Shown here: positions 44,319 through 51,236 of the stretch, one piece after another | How the letters are laid out: each line of letters begins with the position of its first letter | Numbering within the stretch: the first letter of the stretch is position 1 | Assembly (NCBI GenBank): GCA_963752815.1 | Contig: CAVVZI010000015.1 | Location: 1,488,001 to 1,552,000, forward strand | Direction of reading: 5' to 3' | From: Sva-07 sp963752815 | GTDB taxonomy: Bacteria > Actinomycetota > Acidimicrobiia > Acidimicrobiales > Ilumatobacteraceae | Length of the DNA: 64,000 bases | Translations under genes and position numbers: made by a program | The notes under the pieces: model-generated | Database searches by the model: none | What the model saw: only the letters and a program-made list of their open reading frames with translations | Told to the model about the DNA's origin: nothing

Positions 44319-44744
44319 ATGGCTGAGCCGATCATCGTCGAAGTGGTGTCGCCCGAGAAGGTGCTCTACTCGGGCGAGGCCGACATGGTGATCACGCGTA
44401 CGGAGGGCGGCGGTGAGATCGCCTTCCAGGCCGGGCACGCCGCGTTCCTCGCCACCCTGGTGGAGAACCACACGCGCGTCTTCCAGACCGACGGCAAGGT
44501 GCAGGACATCGCCGTGCACCGCGGCTTCGTCGAGGTGAGCGGCACGCCCACCAAGGTGTCGATCCTGTCCGACACGGCCGAACTGGCCGAGGACATCGAC
44601 GTCGAGCGCGCCAAGGCGGCGCTCGAGCACCATCTCCACGTGCTCCGCGACGAGCGGATGGAGAACGAGATCGCCCAGGCGATCTGCGGTCGCGACCGGG
44701 CGATCGCCCGCCTCAAGGCCACCGGCACCAGCTTCACCGCGTAA
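44319..44744 (+). CDS. atpC: F0F1 ATP synthase subunit epsilon
   Basis: 141 residues. N-terminal beta-sandwich (VEVVSPEKVLYSGEADMVITRTEGGGEIAFQAGHAAFLA) and C-terminal helical hairpin ERAKAALEHHLHVLRDERMENEIAQAI. Last gene of the atp operon; hairpin repeats follow. Confidence 0.93.
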   Translation: MAEPIIVEVVSPEKVLYSGEADMVITRTEGGGEIAFQAGHAAFLATLVENHTRVFQTDGKVQDIAVHRGFVEVSGTPTKVSILSDTAELAEDIDVERAKAALEHHLHVLRDERMENEIAQAICGRDRAIARLKATGTSFTA

Positions 44745-44764
44745 GTTTGCTCGGCCGAGCGTCC

Positions 44765-44828
44765 GGTTCGTTCCGGCCCCGACCCCGAACGAACCGAGGT
44801 TCGTTTCGGCCCCGACCCCAAACGAACC
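44765..44828 (+). repeat. Tandem pair of 31-bp hairpin elements after atpC, GGTTCGTT-arm type
   Basis: Units 44765-44795 (core CCGGCCCCGACCCCG) and 44798-44828 (core TCGGCCCCGACCCCA), each flanked by GGTTCGTT/AACGAACC. Probably doubles as the atp operon terminator. Confidence 0.75.
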
Positions 44829-44852
44829 GAGGCGGCGCCAGGTCCACGTCGG

Positions 44853-44858
44853 TAGCGT
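44853..44858 (+). promoter_or_regulatory. -10 box for the SDR gene, leaderless type
   Basis: TAGCGT ending 6 nt before ATG 44865. Confidence 0.4.
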
Positions 44859-44864
44859 CGGAGG

Positions 44865-45641
44865 ATGGCCGGCTATCCGTTCACGTCCGCACTCGTCACG
44901 GGAGCATCGTCCGGGATCGGGGCGGAGATGGCCCGGCTCCTCGGTGAGGCCGGGATCCCGACGGTGCTCGTGGCGCGTCGCGGCGATCGCCTCCGGGAGA
45001 TCGCCGGTCTCTACGACGGCTGCGAGGTGCTCGAGGCCGATCTCGGCACGGTCGAGGGCCGAGCGGCGTGTGTCGAACGGATCAAGTCCGCGGAGCAGCC
45101 GATCGACCTCGTCGTGAACAACGCCGGGTTCGGCACCAGTGGCGTGTTCCACGAACTCGACGTCGAGCGACTCGAGGACGAGATCGAGTTGAACGTGTCG
45201 GCGTTGACAACGCTCAGCCACGCCGCGCTGTCGGTGATGGTGCCCCGCGGACGGGGATACCTGTTGAACGTGTCGAGCGTGGCCGGCTTCCAGGCCGCGC
45301 CCGGGCTCGCCGTCTACTCGGCCACGAAGGCGTACGTGACGAGCCTCACCGAGGCGCTCCACGAAGAGGTCCGCAGCAGCGGCGTGCACGTCACGGCCCT
45401 CTGTCCGGGGCTCACCAAGACCGAGTTCCAGCAGCGCAGCAACACCCAGAGCTACTCGACGAGCTATCCCGACTTCGTGTGGACATCGGCCGAGTCGGTC
45501 GCCGCGACGGGGCTCGCCGATGTCGCCCGCAACCGCACCCTGGCGGTGCCCGGCGCGCTCTACAAGGGGATGGTGAGCGCCGCCCAGATCACGCCGCGCT
45601 TCATCTCCCGCCGCCTGTCGGGCATGGCCGGCCGCACCTGA
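44865..45641 (+). CDS. Short-chain dehydrogenase/reductase
   Basis: 258 residues, classical SDR. NAD(P)-binding TGASSGIGAEMARLL, ARRGDRLREIA (an Arg after the second strand favours NADP), NNAGFGTSG, catalytic Ser in NVSSVAGFQ and YSATK (YxxxK). The C-terminal half matches the SDR group acting on ketoacyl or steroid-like substrates; the substrate is unknown. Confidence 0.9.
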   Translation: MAGYPFTSALVTGASSGIGAEMARLLGEAGIPTVLVARRGDRLREIAGLYDGCEVLEADLGTVEGRAACVERIKSAEQPIDLVVNNAGFGTSGVFHELDVERLEDEIELNVSALTTLSHAALSVMVPRGRGYLLNVSSVAGFQAAPGLAVYSATKAYVTSLTEALHEEVRSSGVHVTALCPGLTKTEFQQRSNTQSYSTSYPDFVWTSAESVAATGLADVARNRTLAVPGALYKGMVSAAQITPRFISRRLSGMAGRT

Positions 45642-45644
45642 GCG

Positions 45645-45694
45645 GTTCTCGTGAACTTGTTGCGCACGCGGGTACGCAAGAAGTTCACGAGAAC
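45645..45694. terminator. Long hairpin between convergent SDR and glpX genes
   Basis: GTTCTCGTGAACTT and its complement (45645-45658, 45681-45694) continue after one G-G mismatch into TTGCG/CGCAA around a 10-nt loop: a 19-bp stem. Placed exactly between two convergent stops, so a bidirectional terminator. Confidence 0.7.
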
Positions 45695-45698
45695 GCCA

Positions 45699-46694
45699 TC
45701 AGTAGTCGATGGCGGCGAACTCGCGGAGTTTGCTGACGCGATGGGTCGCATCGATCATGCGCACGGTGCCGCTGCGTGAGCGCATCACGAGGCTCTGGGT
45801 GCGGGCGCCGTCGCGCCCGAAGCGGACACCGCGCAGCAGCGCCCCGTCGGTCAGGCCGGTGGCGGCGAAGAAACAGTTGTCGCTGCGGACCAGGTCGTCC
45901 TGCGTGAGGACACGGTCGAGGTCGTAGCCGGCGGCCAGCACGGCATCACGTTCGGCATCGCTCTGCGGGCACAGCCGGGTCTGGATCTCGCCGCCCATCG
46001 CCTTCATCGCCGCGGCCGAGATGACGCCCTCGGGCGTGCCACCGATGCCGAACAGCACGTCGGCGCCGGCGTCGGGCCAGCACGTGGCGACCGAGCCATA
46101 CACGTCACCGTCGGTGATGAGGCGGATCCGGCACCCGCTGGCGCGGACCTCGGCGATCAGGTCGGCGTGCCTCGGCCGGTCCAGGATGATCACGGTCAGG
46201 TCGCGAACCTCCTCGCGCTTCGACTTGGCGATCCAGCGCAGGTTCTGGGTGGGCCCGGCGGTGATGTCGATCGAACCGACCGAGTCCGGACCGACGGCGA
46301 TCTTGTCCATGTAGAACGACGGACCCGGATCGAACATCGAGCCGCGATCGGCGACGGCGATGACCGACAGGGCGTTCGTCTTGCCCTGCGCCGTCAGGGT
46401 GGTGCCGTCGATCGGATCGACGGCGACGTCGACGGCCGGGTCGCTGCCGTCGCCGACGTGCTCGCCGTTGAACAGCATCGGCGCATCGTCCTTCTCGCCC
46501 TCGCCGATCACGACGATGCCGTCCATCGCCACGGTCGACAGCGAGAGCCGCATCGCCTCGACGGCGGCGCCGTCGGCGGCGTTCTTGTCGCCCCGACCGA
46601 CCCACCTCGCCGCAGCGAGGCAGGCCGATTCGGTGGCGCGTACGAGTTCCATCGCGAGGTTGCGGTCGGGCTGCTGGCGTGACGTCGCGGTCAT
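45699..46694 (-). CDS. glpX: Fructose-1,6-bisphosphatase, class II
   Basis: 331 residues. Lithium-sensitive phosphatase of gluconeogenesis. MDGIVVIGEGEKDDAPMLFNGE, VDVAVDPIDGTT (metal site) and GIGGTPEGVISAAAMKAMGG are the GlpX signatures; FBPase II is the usual gluconeogenic enzyme in actinobacteria. ATG 46694 is preferred over TTG 46703 because of a TACGTT box 8 nt upstream. Confidence 0.95.
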   Translation of the reverse strand: MTATSRQQPDRNLAMELVRATESACLAAARWVGRGDKNAADGAAVEAMRLSLSTVAMDGIVVIGEGEKDDAPMLFNGEHVGDGSDPAVDVAVDPIDGTTLTAQGKTNALSVIAVADRGSMFDPGPSFYMDKIAVGPDSVGSIDITAGPTQNLRWIAKSKREEVRDLTVIILDRPRHADLIAEVRASGCRIRLITDGDVYGSVATCWPDAGADVLFGIGGTPEGVISAAAMKAMGGEIQTRLCPQSDAERDAVLAAGYDLDRVLTQDDLVRSDNCFFAATGLTDGALLRGVRFGRDGARTQSLVMRSRSGTVRMIDATHRVSKLREFAAIDY

Positions 46695-46702
46695 GATCGC
46701 CA

Positions 46703-46708
46703 AACGTA
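46703..46708 (-). promoter_or_regulatory. -10 box for glpX, leaderless type
   Basis: TACGTT on the minus strand ending 8 nt before ATG 46694. Confidence 0.4.
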
Positions 46709-46721
46709 CCCGTTGCGGTCG

Positions 46722-46865
46722 CTATGGCCTTCGTTGTCGGGAGCGGAAGCGGCGAGGCTGCTGCAGCTCACGGAACCGGCGTGAGTACTCGGCCTGGCGG
46801 CGCAGGTGAGCATGACGCTCACGGACGACTGCCAGTTCGTACTCCGGGTGCAGTGCTTGGAACAT
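46722..46865 (-). CDS. Small basic protein of unknown function (47 aa)
   Basis: ATG 46865 lies after GAAAGGGA (5 nt spacing). The 47-residue product MFQALHPEYELAVVRERH... continues as one Arg/Gln/His-rich helix (HLRRQAEYSRRFRELQQPRRF) and ends RSRQRRP. Short proteins beginning M-x-x-L-HPEY/HP and carrying a basic helix are frequent in actinobacteria without known role. It may share a transcript with the 37-residue peptide gene upstream; the 169 bp between them contain a GCCGGCC/GGCCGGC hairpin near 46975-46995. Confidence 0.55.
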   Translation of the reverse strand: MFQALHPEYELAVVRERHAHLRRQAEYSRRFRELQQPRRFRSRQRRP

Positions 46866-47034
46866 GGTGTTCCCTTTCTGTTTGTTGGTTTGGTGTTGGG
46901 GGATCGGGGCCGCGGCGTGCGCGGTTCGGGCGCGCACCGGCAACGGGGGAGTCACGGAACGGGCCGGGGAGATGGCCGGCCGAGTAGGCCGGCGGGCCGT
47001 TGTGGGCGGGCGACTCGATCGCCGCGTGGTCCGC

Positions 47035-47148
47035 TCAGGCGCCGGTGAGGGCGCCGCCGCAGGGGGCCACGACGGTGGTCACAACGGCGGGAACGTCGGG
47101 CGACATCGCGGGGCGAGTCGTCGGGTTCTGCTTCATCGGGTCAATCAT
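47035..47148 (-). CDS. 37-residue peptide with a Cys/Gly-containing C-terminus, unknown function
   Basis: ATG 47148 follows a perfect GAAGGAGG Shine-Dalgarno (7-nt spacing), unusually strong for this genome. The peptide MIDPMKQNPTTRPAMSPDVP is followed by AVVTTVVAPCGGALTGA and a TGA. A polar leader-like half and a small-residue/Thr-rich half with one Cys resemble ribosomally made precursor peptides in layout, but no modification enzyme is adjacent; the divergent neighbour is an S9 peptidase. A TTGATC/CACACT pair with an 18-bp spacer about 40 nt upstream could be its promoter. It might also be a leader peptide. No family recognised. Confidence 0.5.
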   Translation of the reverse strand: MIDPMKQNPTTRPAMSPDVPAVVTTVVAPCGGALTGA

Positions 47149-47233
47149 CGGGCACCTCCTTCGCGGTGAGAAGTGCAGTGTGCACGGCGCGGTCCACCGC
47201 GATCAAGCGAGTTTCCGCGGCACGGCCGCGTCG

Positions 47234-47239
47234 TAGTGT
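47234..47239 (+). promoter_or_regulatory. -10 box for the S9 peptidase gene, leaderless type
   Basis: TAGTGT ending 6 nt before GTG 47246. Confidence 0.45.
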
Positions 47240-47245
47240 CGTGCC

Positions 47246-49039
47246 GTGTCGACCGAGCCCGCCGCGATCGAGCCCGTCCCGATCGATCTGGTCCTGGCCG
47301 GTCGTGAGCTCACCGAACCCCGGCTCTCGCCGGACGGCCGCACCGTCGCGTTCGTGCAGCGCTGGGGCGGACGCAGCGCGGTGACGATCGTCGACGTCGA
47401 CGGTGGCCCGGAGCGGATGCTGACGACGTCGCCCGATCCACGCCCGGGTCGCGGCATGGACGGTGGCTGCTTCGACTGGCTCGCGGACGGCTCCGGCGTC
47501 GTGTACGTGGCCGTCGACGGTGAACTCTGGTTGCAGCCGCGGGCCGGGCGACCACGGCGGCTCACCACGTTCGAGCGATCGTGTGCCGCCCCGGCCGTCG
47601 CGTCCAACGGTTCGTTCGCGGTCGCCGTGGTCGACGAGGCCGAGGTCTGGCTGGTCCCGATCGACTCGGATGGCGCCGTCACCCGCCGCCTCGACGATGG
47701 TGGCGAGGCGTTCGCCTTCGACCCGTCGATCGCGCCGGCCGGCGACGAGGTCTGCTGGCAGGCGTGGAGTCCGCCCGACATGCCGTGGGACGGCGCGCTG
47801 ACGTGCCGGCTGGGCATCGCCGATGGCTCGACGGGACAGGTGCAACGGTGGCGCCCGGACGGCGGCGCGGTCCAGCAACCCCGCTACACACCCGGCGGGG
47901 TACGCACCTGCGTGCACGACGGCACGGGCTGGCTGAACGTGCAAGTCGGCGATCGAGCGGTGCGGCCGGAGCCGGTCGAGCAGGCCGGGCCGACCTGGGG
48001 CATGGGTCAGCGAACGTACGCCGTGGCCCCCGACGACCGTGCGGTTGCGATCTGCCGGAACGAACTCGGCTTCGGCCGGCTCACGGTCGTCGACCTCGAC
48101 CGCGGCGTCTCGACCGATGTCGGTCGTGGCACTCACGGCCACGTCGGGTGGGCCGGCGAGTCGATCGTGGCGCTGCGCTCGGGCGCCCGCACACCCACCC
48201 AGATCGTGCGGTACGACGCCCGGACGTTCGACCGCACCGTCCTCGCCGTCGGCCCGGCCGCCGGCTGGGACGAACTCGCCCTTCCCGAGCCGGACCTCGT
48301 CGCGATCGAACACGACGGCGCCACCCTCCACGCCCGCCGCTACGCACGCGATCGCGGCCGCCTGCTCGTGTGGGTCCACGGTGGCCCGACCGATCAGTGG
48401 CAGGTCGACTTCCGGCCCCGTGTCGCCTACTGGTGGAGCCGCGGCTGGGACGTGCTCGTGGTCGATCCACGGGGATCGACCGGGCACGGACGGGCGTACC
48501 AGCGGGCGTTGAACGGCGCCTGGGGACGCCTCGATGTCGACGACACGGCCGCGCTCGTCGCGGCCGCGCATGCCCGGGGCTGGGCCGACCCGGCCACGAC
48601 GGTGGCGATCGGGGCGTCATCGGGAGGGCTCACGGTCCTCGGCCTCCTCGCCGACCACGGCGCGATCGTGGCCGGCGGCGTCGCGTCGTCCCCGGTCAGC
48701 GATCTGCTGGCGCTCACCCGGGTCACTCATCGGTTCGAGGCGCACTACACCGACACCCTCGTCGGCCCCCTCGACCGCTGCGCCGACCGATATTCCGAGC
48801 TCTCGCCGATCAACCGTGCCGATCGCATCACGAAGTCGCTGCTCGTGTTCCATGGAACCGACGACCCGGTCGTGCCCATCGACCAGAGCAACGAGTTGGT
48901 CGAGCGGGTGCGGGCGGCGGGCGGCTCGGTCGACTACGTCGTGTACGAGGGGGAGGGCCACGGCTTCCGCAACCCCGTCAACCAACGTGACGAGTACGAG
49001 CGCACCGAGCGCTTCCTCGACGCCCTCGTCCCGCCCTGA
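47246..49039 (+). CDS. S9 family peptidase (acylaminoacyl-peptidase-like)
   Basis: 597 residues: seven-bladed propeller-like N-terminal two thirds with TolB/WD-type repeats (LSPDGRTVAFVQRWGG, FDWLADGSGVVYVAVDGELWL) and a C-terminal hydrolase with GASSGG (Ser458), GTDDPV (Asp539/540) and EGHGF (His572). It lacks the DPP-IV Glu-Glu motif and so is closer to acylaminoacyl peptidase/prolyl oligopeptidase-like enzymes. No signal peptide. Divergent from the 37-residue peptide gene. Confidence 0.87.
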   Translation: MSTEPAAIEPVPIDLVLAGRELTEPRLSPDGRTVAFVQRWGGRSAVTIVDVDGGPERMLTTSPDPRPGRGMDGGCFDWLADGSGVVYVAVDGELWLQPRAGRPRRLTTFERSCAAPAVASNGSFAVAVVDEAEVWLVPIDSDGAVTRRLDDGGEAFAFDPSIAPAGDEVCWQAWSPPDMPWDGALTCRLGIADGSTGQVQRWRPDGGAVQQPRYTPGGVRTCVHDGTGWLNVQVGDRAVRPEPVEQAGPTWGMGQRTYAVAPDDRAVAICRNELGFGRLTVVDLDRGVSTDVGRGTHGHVGWAGESIVALRSGARTPTQIVRYDARTFDRTVLAVGPAAGWDELALPEPDLVAIEHDGATLHARRYARDRGRLLVWVHGGPTDQWQVDFRPRVAYWWSRGWDVLVVDPRGSTGHGRAYQRALNGAWGRLDVDDTAALVAAAHARGWADPATTVAIGASSGGLTVLGLLADHGAIVAGGVASSPVSDLLALTRVTHRFEAHYTDTLVGPLDRCADRYSELSPINRADRITKSLLVFHGTDDPVVPIDQSNELVERVRAAGGSVDYVVYEGEGHGFRNPVNQRDEYERTERFLDALVPP

Positions 49040-49051
49040 GCGCCGTTGCCA

Positions 49052-49086
49052 TGAGCGAACGATCCACCCCTCGGTCGGTTCGCTCA
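49052..49086 (+). terminator. Hairpin after the S9 peptidase gene
   Basis: TGAGCGAAC / GTTCGCTCA (9-bp perfect arms) around a 17-nt loop GATCCACCCCTCGGTCG, 12 bp after the stop. Architecture like the 31-bp elements but longer. Confidence 0.5.
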
Positions 49087-49114
49087 CCGCAATGGTCGCG
49101 GGTGGGACCGGGGG

Positions 49115-49120
49115 TAGCGT
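49115..49120 (+). promoter_or_regulatory. -10 box for the gene at 49127, leaderless type
   Basis: TAGCGT ending 6 nt before GTG 49127. Confidence 0.45.
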
Positions 49121-49126
49121 GCTCCC

Positions 49127-49909
49127 GTGGCATTCGTGAACAACAAGGGCGAAGACGAGCAGCGAAGCGAGCGCGCCGACTCGGGCCAACCGATCGACTT
49201 CGACCCGAACGATCCCGACGAGGTCAAGGTCCACTACGACCTCGAGGCGTGGAACTTCGATCAGCGCGCCGAGTTGTCCGAAGCGCTCGCCGCGGCCGAA
49301 CTCCCGCACACGTGGGACGGCGACGAGCTGGTCATCCCCGAGGCGATCGAGGCGACCGTCGACGCGCTGTTCGAGCGATTCGACGAAGAACTCGGCCCGT
49401 TCCCGATCGTGCTCGCCGACGACGAACCGTTCACCACGTTCAACCTCGACGAGTGGTCGCTCGCCGACCGGAACACGTTGAGCGACTCGCTGATCGAGGC
49501 CGAGATCCCGCACCGCTGGAAGGACACCACCGTGCTGGTGGCGGCCGATGCCGAGCATGCGGTCGACGAGCTGCTCGACGCGATCGAAGCGGGTGAGCTG
49601 CTGGCGACCGGCGACGGCGTCGAGCCACCCGATGGCGCGTTGGGCACGATGTTCGTCACCGCCGACAAGCTGGCGAAGGATCCGGTCGATCACGAGTCGC
49701 GGACCCGCCTCCACGATCTCGCCGAGCAGATCGACGCCGCCCACCCGCCGTACGGTCTCGCGCCGCGTGTCTGGAAGTCCGCCGTGGCCGGCGTCCAGGC
49801 GATCAGCGACCAGGTCGTCGCCGACGCCGAGTCGCCCAAGGGTGTCGACGAGTCGGCGATGATCGGCCTGGCCCAATCACTCCGGGCCGTCGTGCGGCCG
49901 TACGTCTGA
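49127..49909 (+). CDS. Hypothetical protein with an internal duplication
   Basis: 260 residues, very acidic, no membrane segment. Two copies of an about 50-residue unit: YDLEAWNFDQRAELSEALAA with ELPHTWDGDELVIP (about 37-70) and FNLDEWSLADRNTLSDSLIE with EIPHRWKDTTVLV (about 105-140). These are putative-signal-transducing (DUF2007-like) alpha/beta units in layout. The C-terminal third is helical. Role unknown; the genes that follow (J-domain protein, hydrolase) are on the same strand with small gaps. Confidence 0.68.
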   Translation: MAFVNNKGEDEQRSERADSGQPIDFDPNDPDEVKVHYDLEAWNFDQRAELSEALAAAELPHTWDGDELVIPEAIEATVDALFERFDEELGPFPIVLADDEPFTTFNLDEWSLADRNTLSDSLIEAEIPHRWKDTTVLVAADAEHAVDELLDAIEAGELLATGDGVEPPDGALGTMFVTADKLAKDPVDHESRTRLHDLAEQIDAAHPPYGLAPRVWKSAVAGVQAISDQVVADAESPKGVDESAMIGLAQSLRAVVRPYV

Positions 49910-49936
49910 GCGGTCGACCGATCGATCGACCGCGCC

Positions 49937-50638
49937 GTGCTGCTCGCTGAACTCGAGGTCTGGCACACCCGCCCGGCGGTGCCGACGCGGCGCGTCGCCC
50001 TCGGGCACATGGTGCTCCCGGTCGACCCGGCACCGGGCTTCGGCGGCCTCCTCCTGGGCTCGGTCGTCGCCGCCCACCTTCCCGACATCGCCGACGACCT
50101 CGTGCCCGACATCCACCGTCTGATCGGCCAGGTCGAGCGCGGCGAGCGCATCGTCCAGCCACGACTTCGCCACCGCTTCCAGGTGGATCGCCACGGTCTG
50201 GCGGTCAGCCGCCACCGACTGGTCGGTCGGGACGACGACATCCACTTCGACTTCCACACCATCGGAACCGGCCTGGCCCAGGTGCTCGGCGCCGTCTATG
50301 CCGCCGAGCGGCTCGCTCCCGAGTACCGCCGCCAGATCGGCCCGCTCCTGCAGAAGGCCGCCCACTGGCGTGGCCCGATCGGGCCGGCGCTGATCGCCCA
50401 CCTCGCCGGTTCGCAGACGCTCACTCTCGAAGCCCTCGCCGATCCCCGCGGCTGGGCGATGAGCATTCTCGGCTTCGAGGCCGGGGGCAAGGCACCGTCC
50501 AAGCGCGAGATCACCGCCCAGTTCCGGGTCCGGATGCGCGACGTCCACCCTGATCACGGCGGCGCGAGCATCGATGCGGCGAAGGCGATGAGCGACCTCG
50601 CCGAGGCCCGACGCGTGCTGTCGACGAAGCCGGACTGA
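49937..50638 (+). CDS. Protein with a C-terminal J-like domain
   Basis: 233 residues from GTG 49937. The N-terminal about 180 residues match no family I recognise. The C-terminal 45 residues are J-domain-like: helix SKREITAQFRVRMRDV, the HPD tripeptide at 204-206 (VHPDHGG) and helix KAMSDLAEARRVL. The HPD implies it can stimulate a DnaK ATPase. Placing the J domain at the C-terminus is less usual. Confidence 0.72.
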   Translation: MLLAELEVWHTRPAVPTRRVALGHMVLPVDPAPGFGGLLLGSVVAAHLPDIADDLVPDIHRLIGQVERGERIVQPRLRHRFQVDRHGLAVSRHRLVGRDDDIHFDFHTIGTGLAQVLGAVYAAERLAPEYRRQIGPLLQKAAHWRGPIGPALIAHLAGSQTLTLEALADPRGWAMSILGFEAGGKAPSKREITAQFRVRMRDVHPDHGGASIDAAKAMSDLAEARRVLSTKPD

Positions 50639-50645
50639 CGGATCG

Positions 50646-51233
50646 ATGGCCCGCTCGACGCTGCTGCTGTATCCCGGCGCAGGGTCGAGCCGCGACCACT
50701 CGAGCCTCGTGCGCGTCGAGACCACGCTCACGGCAGGGCGCGGGTCGACGGTCGACGTCCAGCGGCACGACTTTCCCTACCGGCGGGAAGGCCGCAAGGC
50801 CCCCGACCGGGCACCGAAGCTGATGGCCTCGATCCGCGACGACCTCGCCGCCATCGCCCGTCGACGAGGCCCGGTCGTGATGGGCGGACGCTCGATGGGT
50901 GGCCGCATGACCACGATGGTCGCCGCCGACGTCGACGGCGGGGGCCCCGTCGCCCGCCTCGCCGGGCTGATCCTGATCTGCTATCCGCTGCACCCGCCGG
51001 GCAGGCCCGACGCCCTGCGGGTGGAGCATCTGCCGGCGATCGACGTGCCGTGCCTGTTCATCTCGGGGACGAACGACCCGTTCGGCGCCCCCGACGAACT
51101 CGAACGTTGGACCGCCACGATCCCGGCGCCGGTCTCGCACCTGTGGATCGAACGCAAGGGCCACGATCTCAAGGGCGCCGATGGCGCGATCGCCGACGCG
51201 ACCGCGGCCTTCGTCGCCCAGATCATCGGGTGA
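50646..51233 (+). CDS. Alpha/beta hydrolase (KANL3/Tex30-like family)
   Basis: 195 residues: YPGAGSSRDH (oxyanion loop), nucleophile Ser83 in GGRSMGGRM, Asp in FISGTNDPFG and His in IERKGHDLKG. This is the small dienelactone-hydrolase-like family often annotated KANL3/Tex30. Substrate unknown. It starts 7 nt after the J-domain gene. Confidence 0.8.
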   Translation: MARSTLLLYPGAGSSRDHSSLVRVETTLTAGRGSTVDVQRHDFPYRREGRKAPDRAPKLMASIRDDLAAIARRRGPVVMGGRSMGGRMTTMVAADVDGGGPVARLAGLILICYPLHPPGRPDALRVEHLPAIDVPCLFISGTNDPFGAPDELERWTATIPAPVSHLWIERKGHDLKGADGAIADATAAFVAQIIG

Positions 51234-51236
51234 TGT

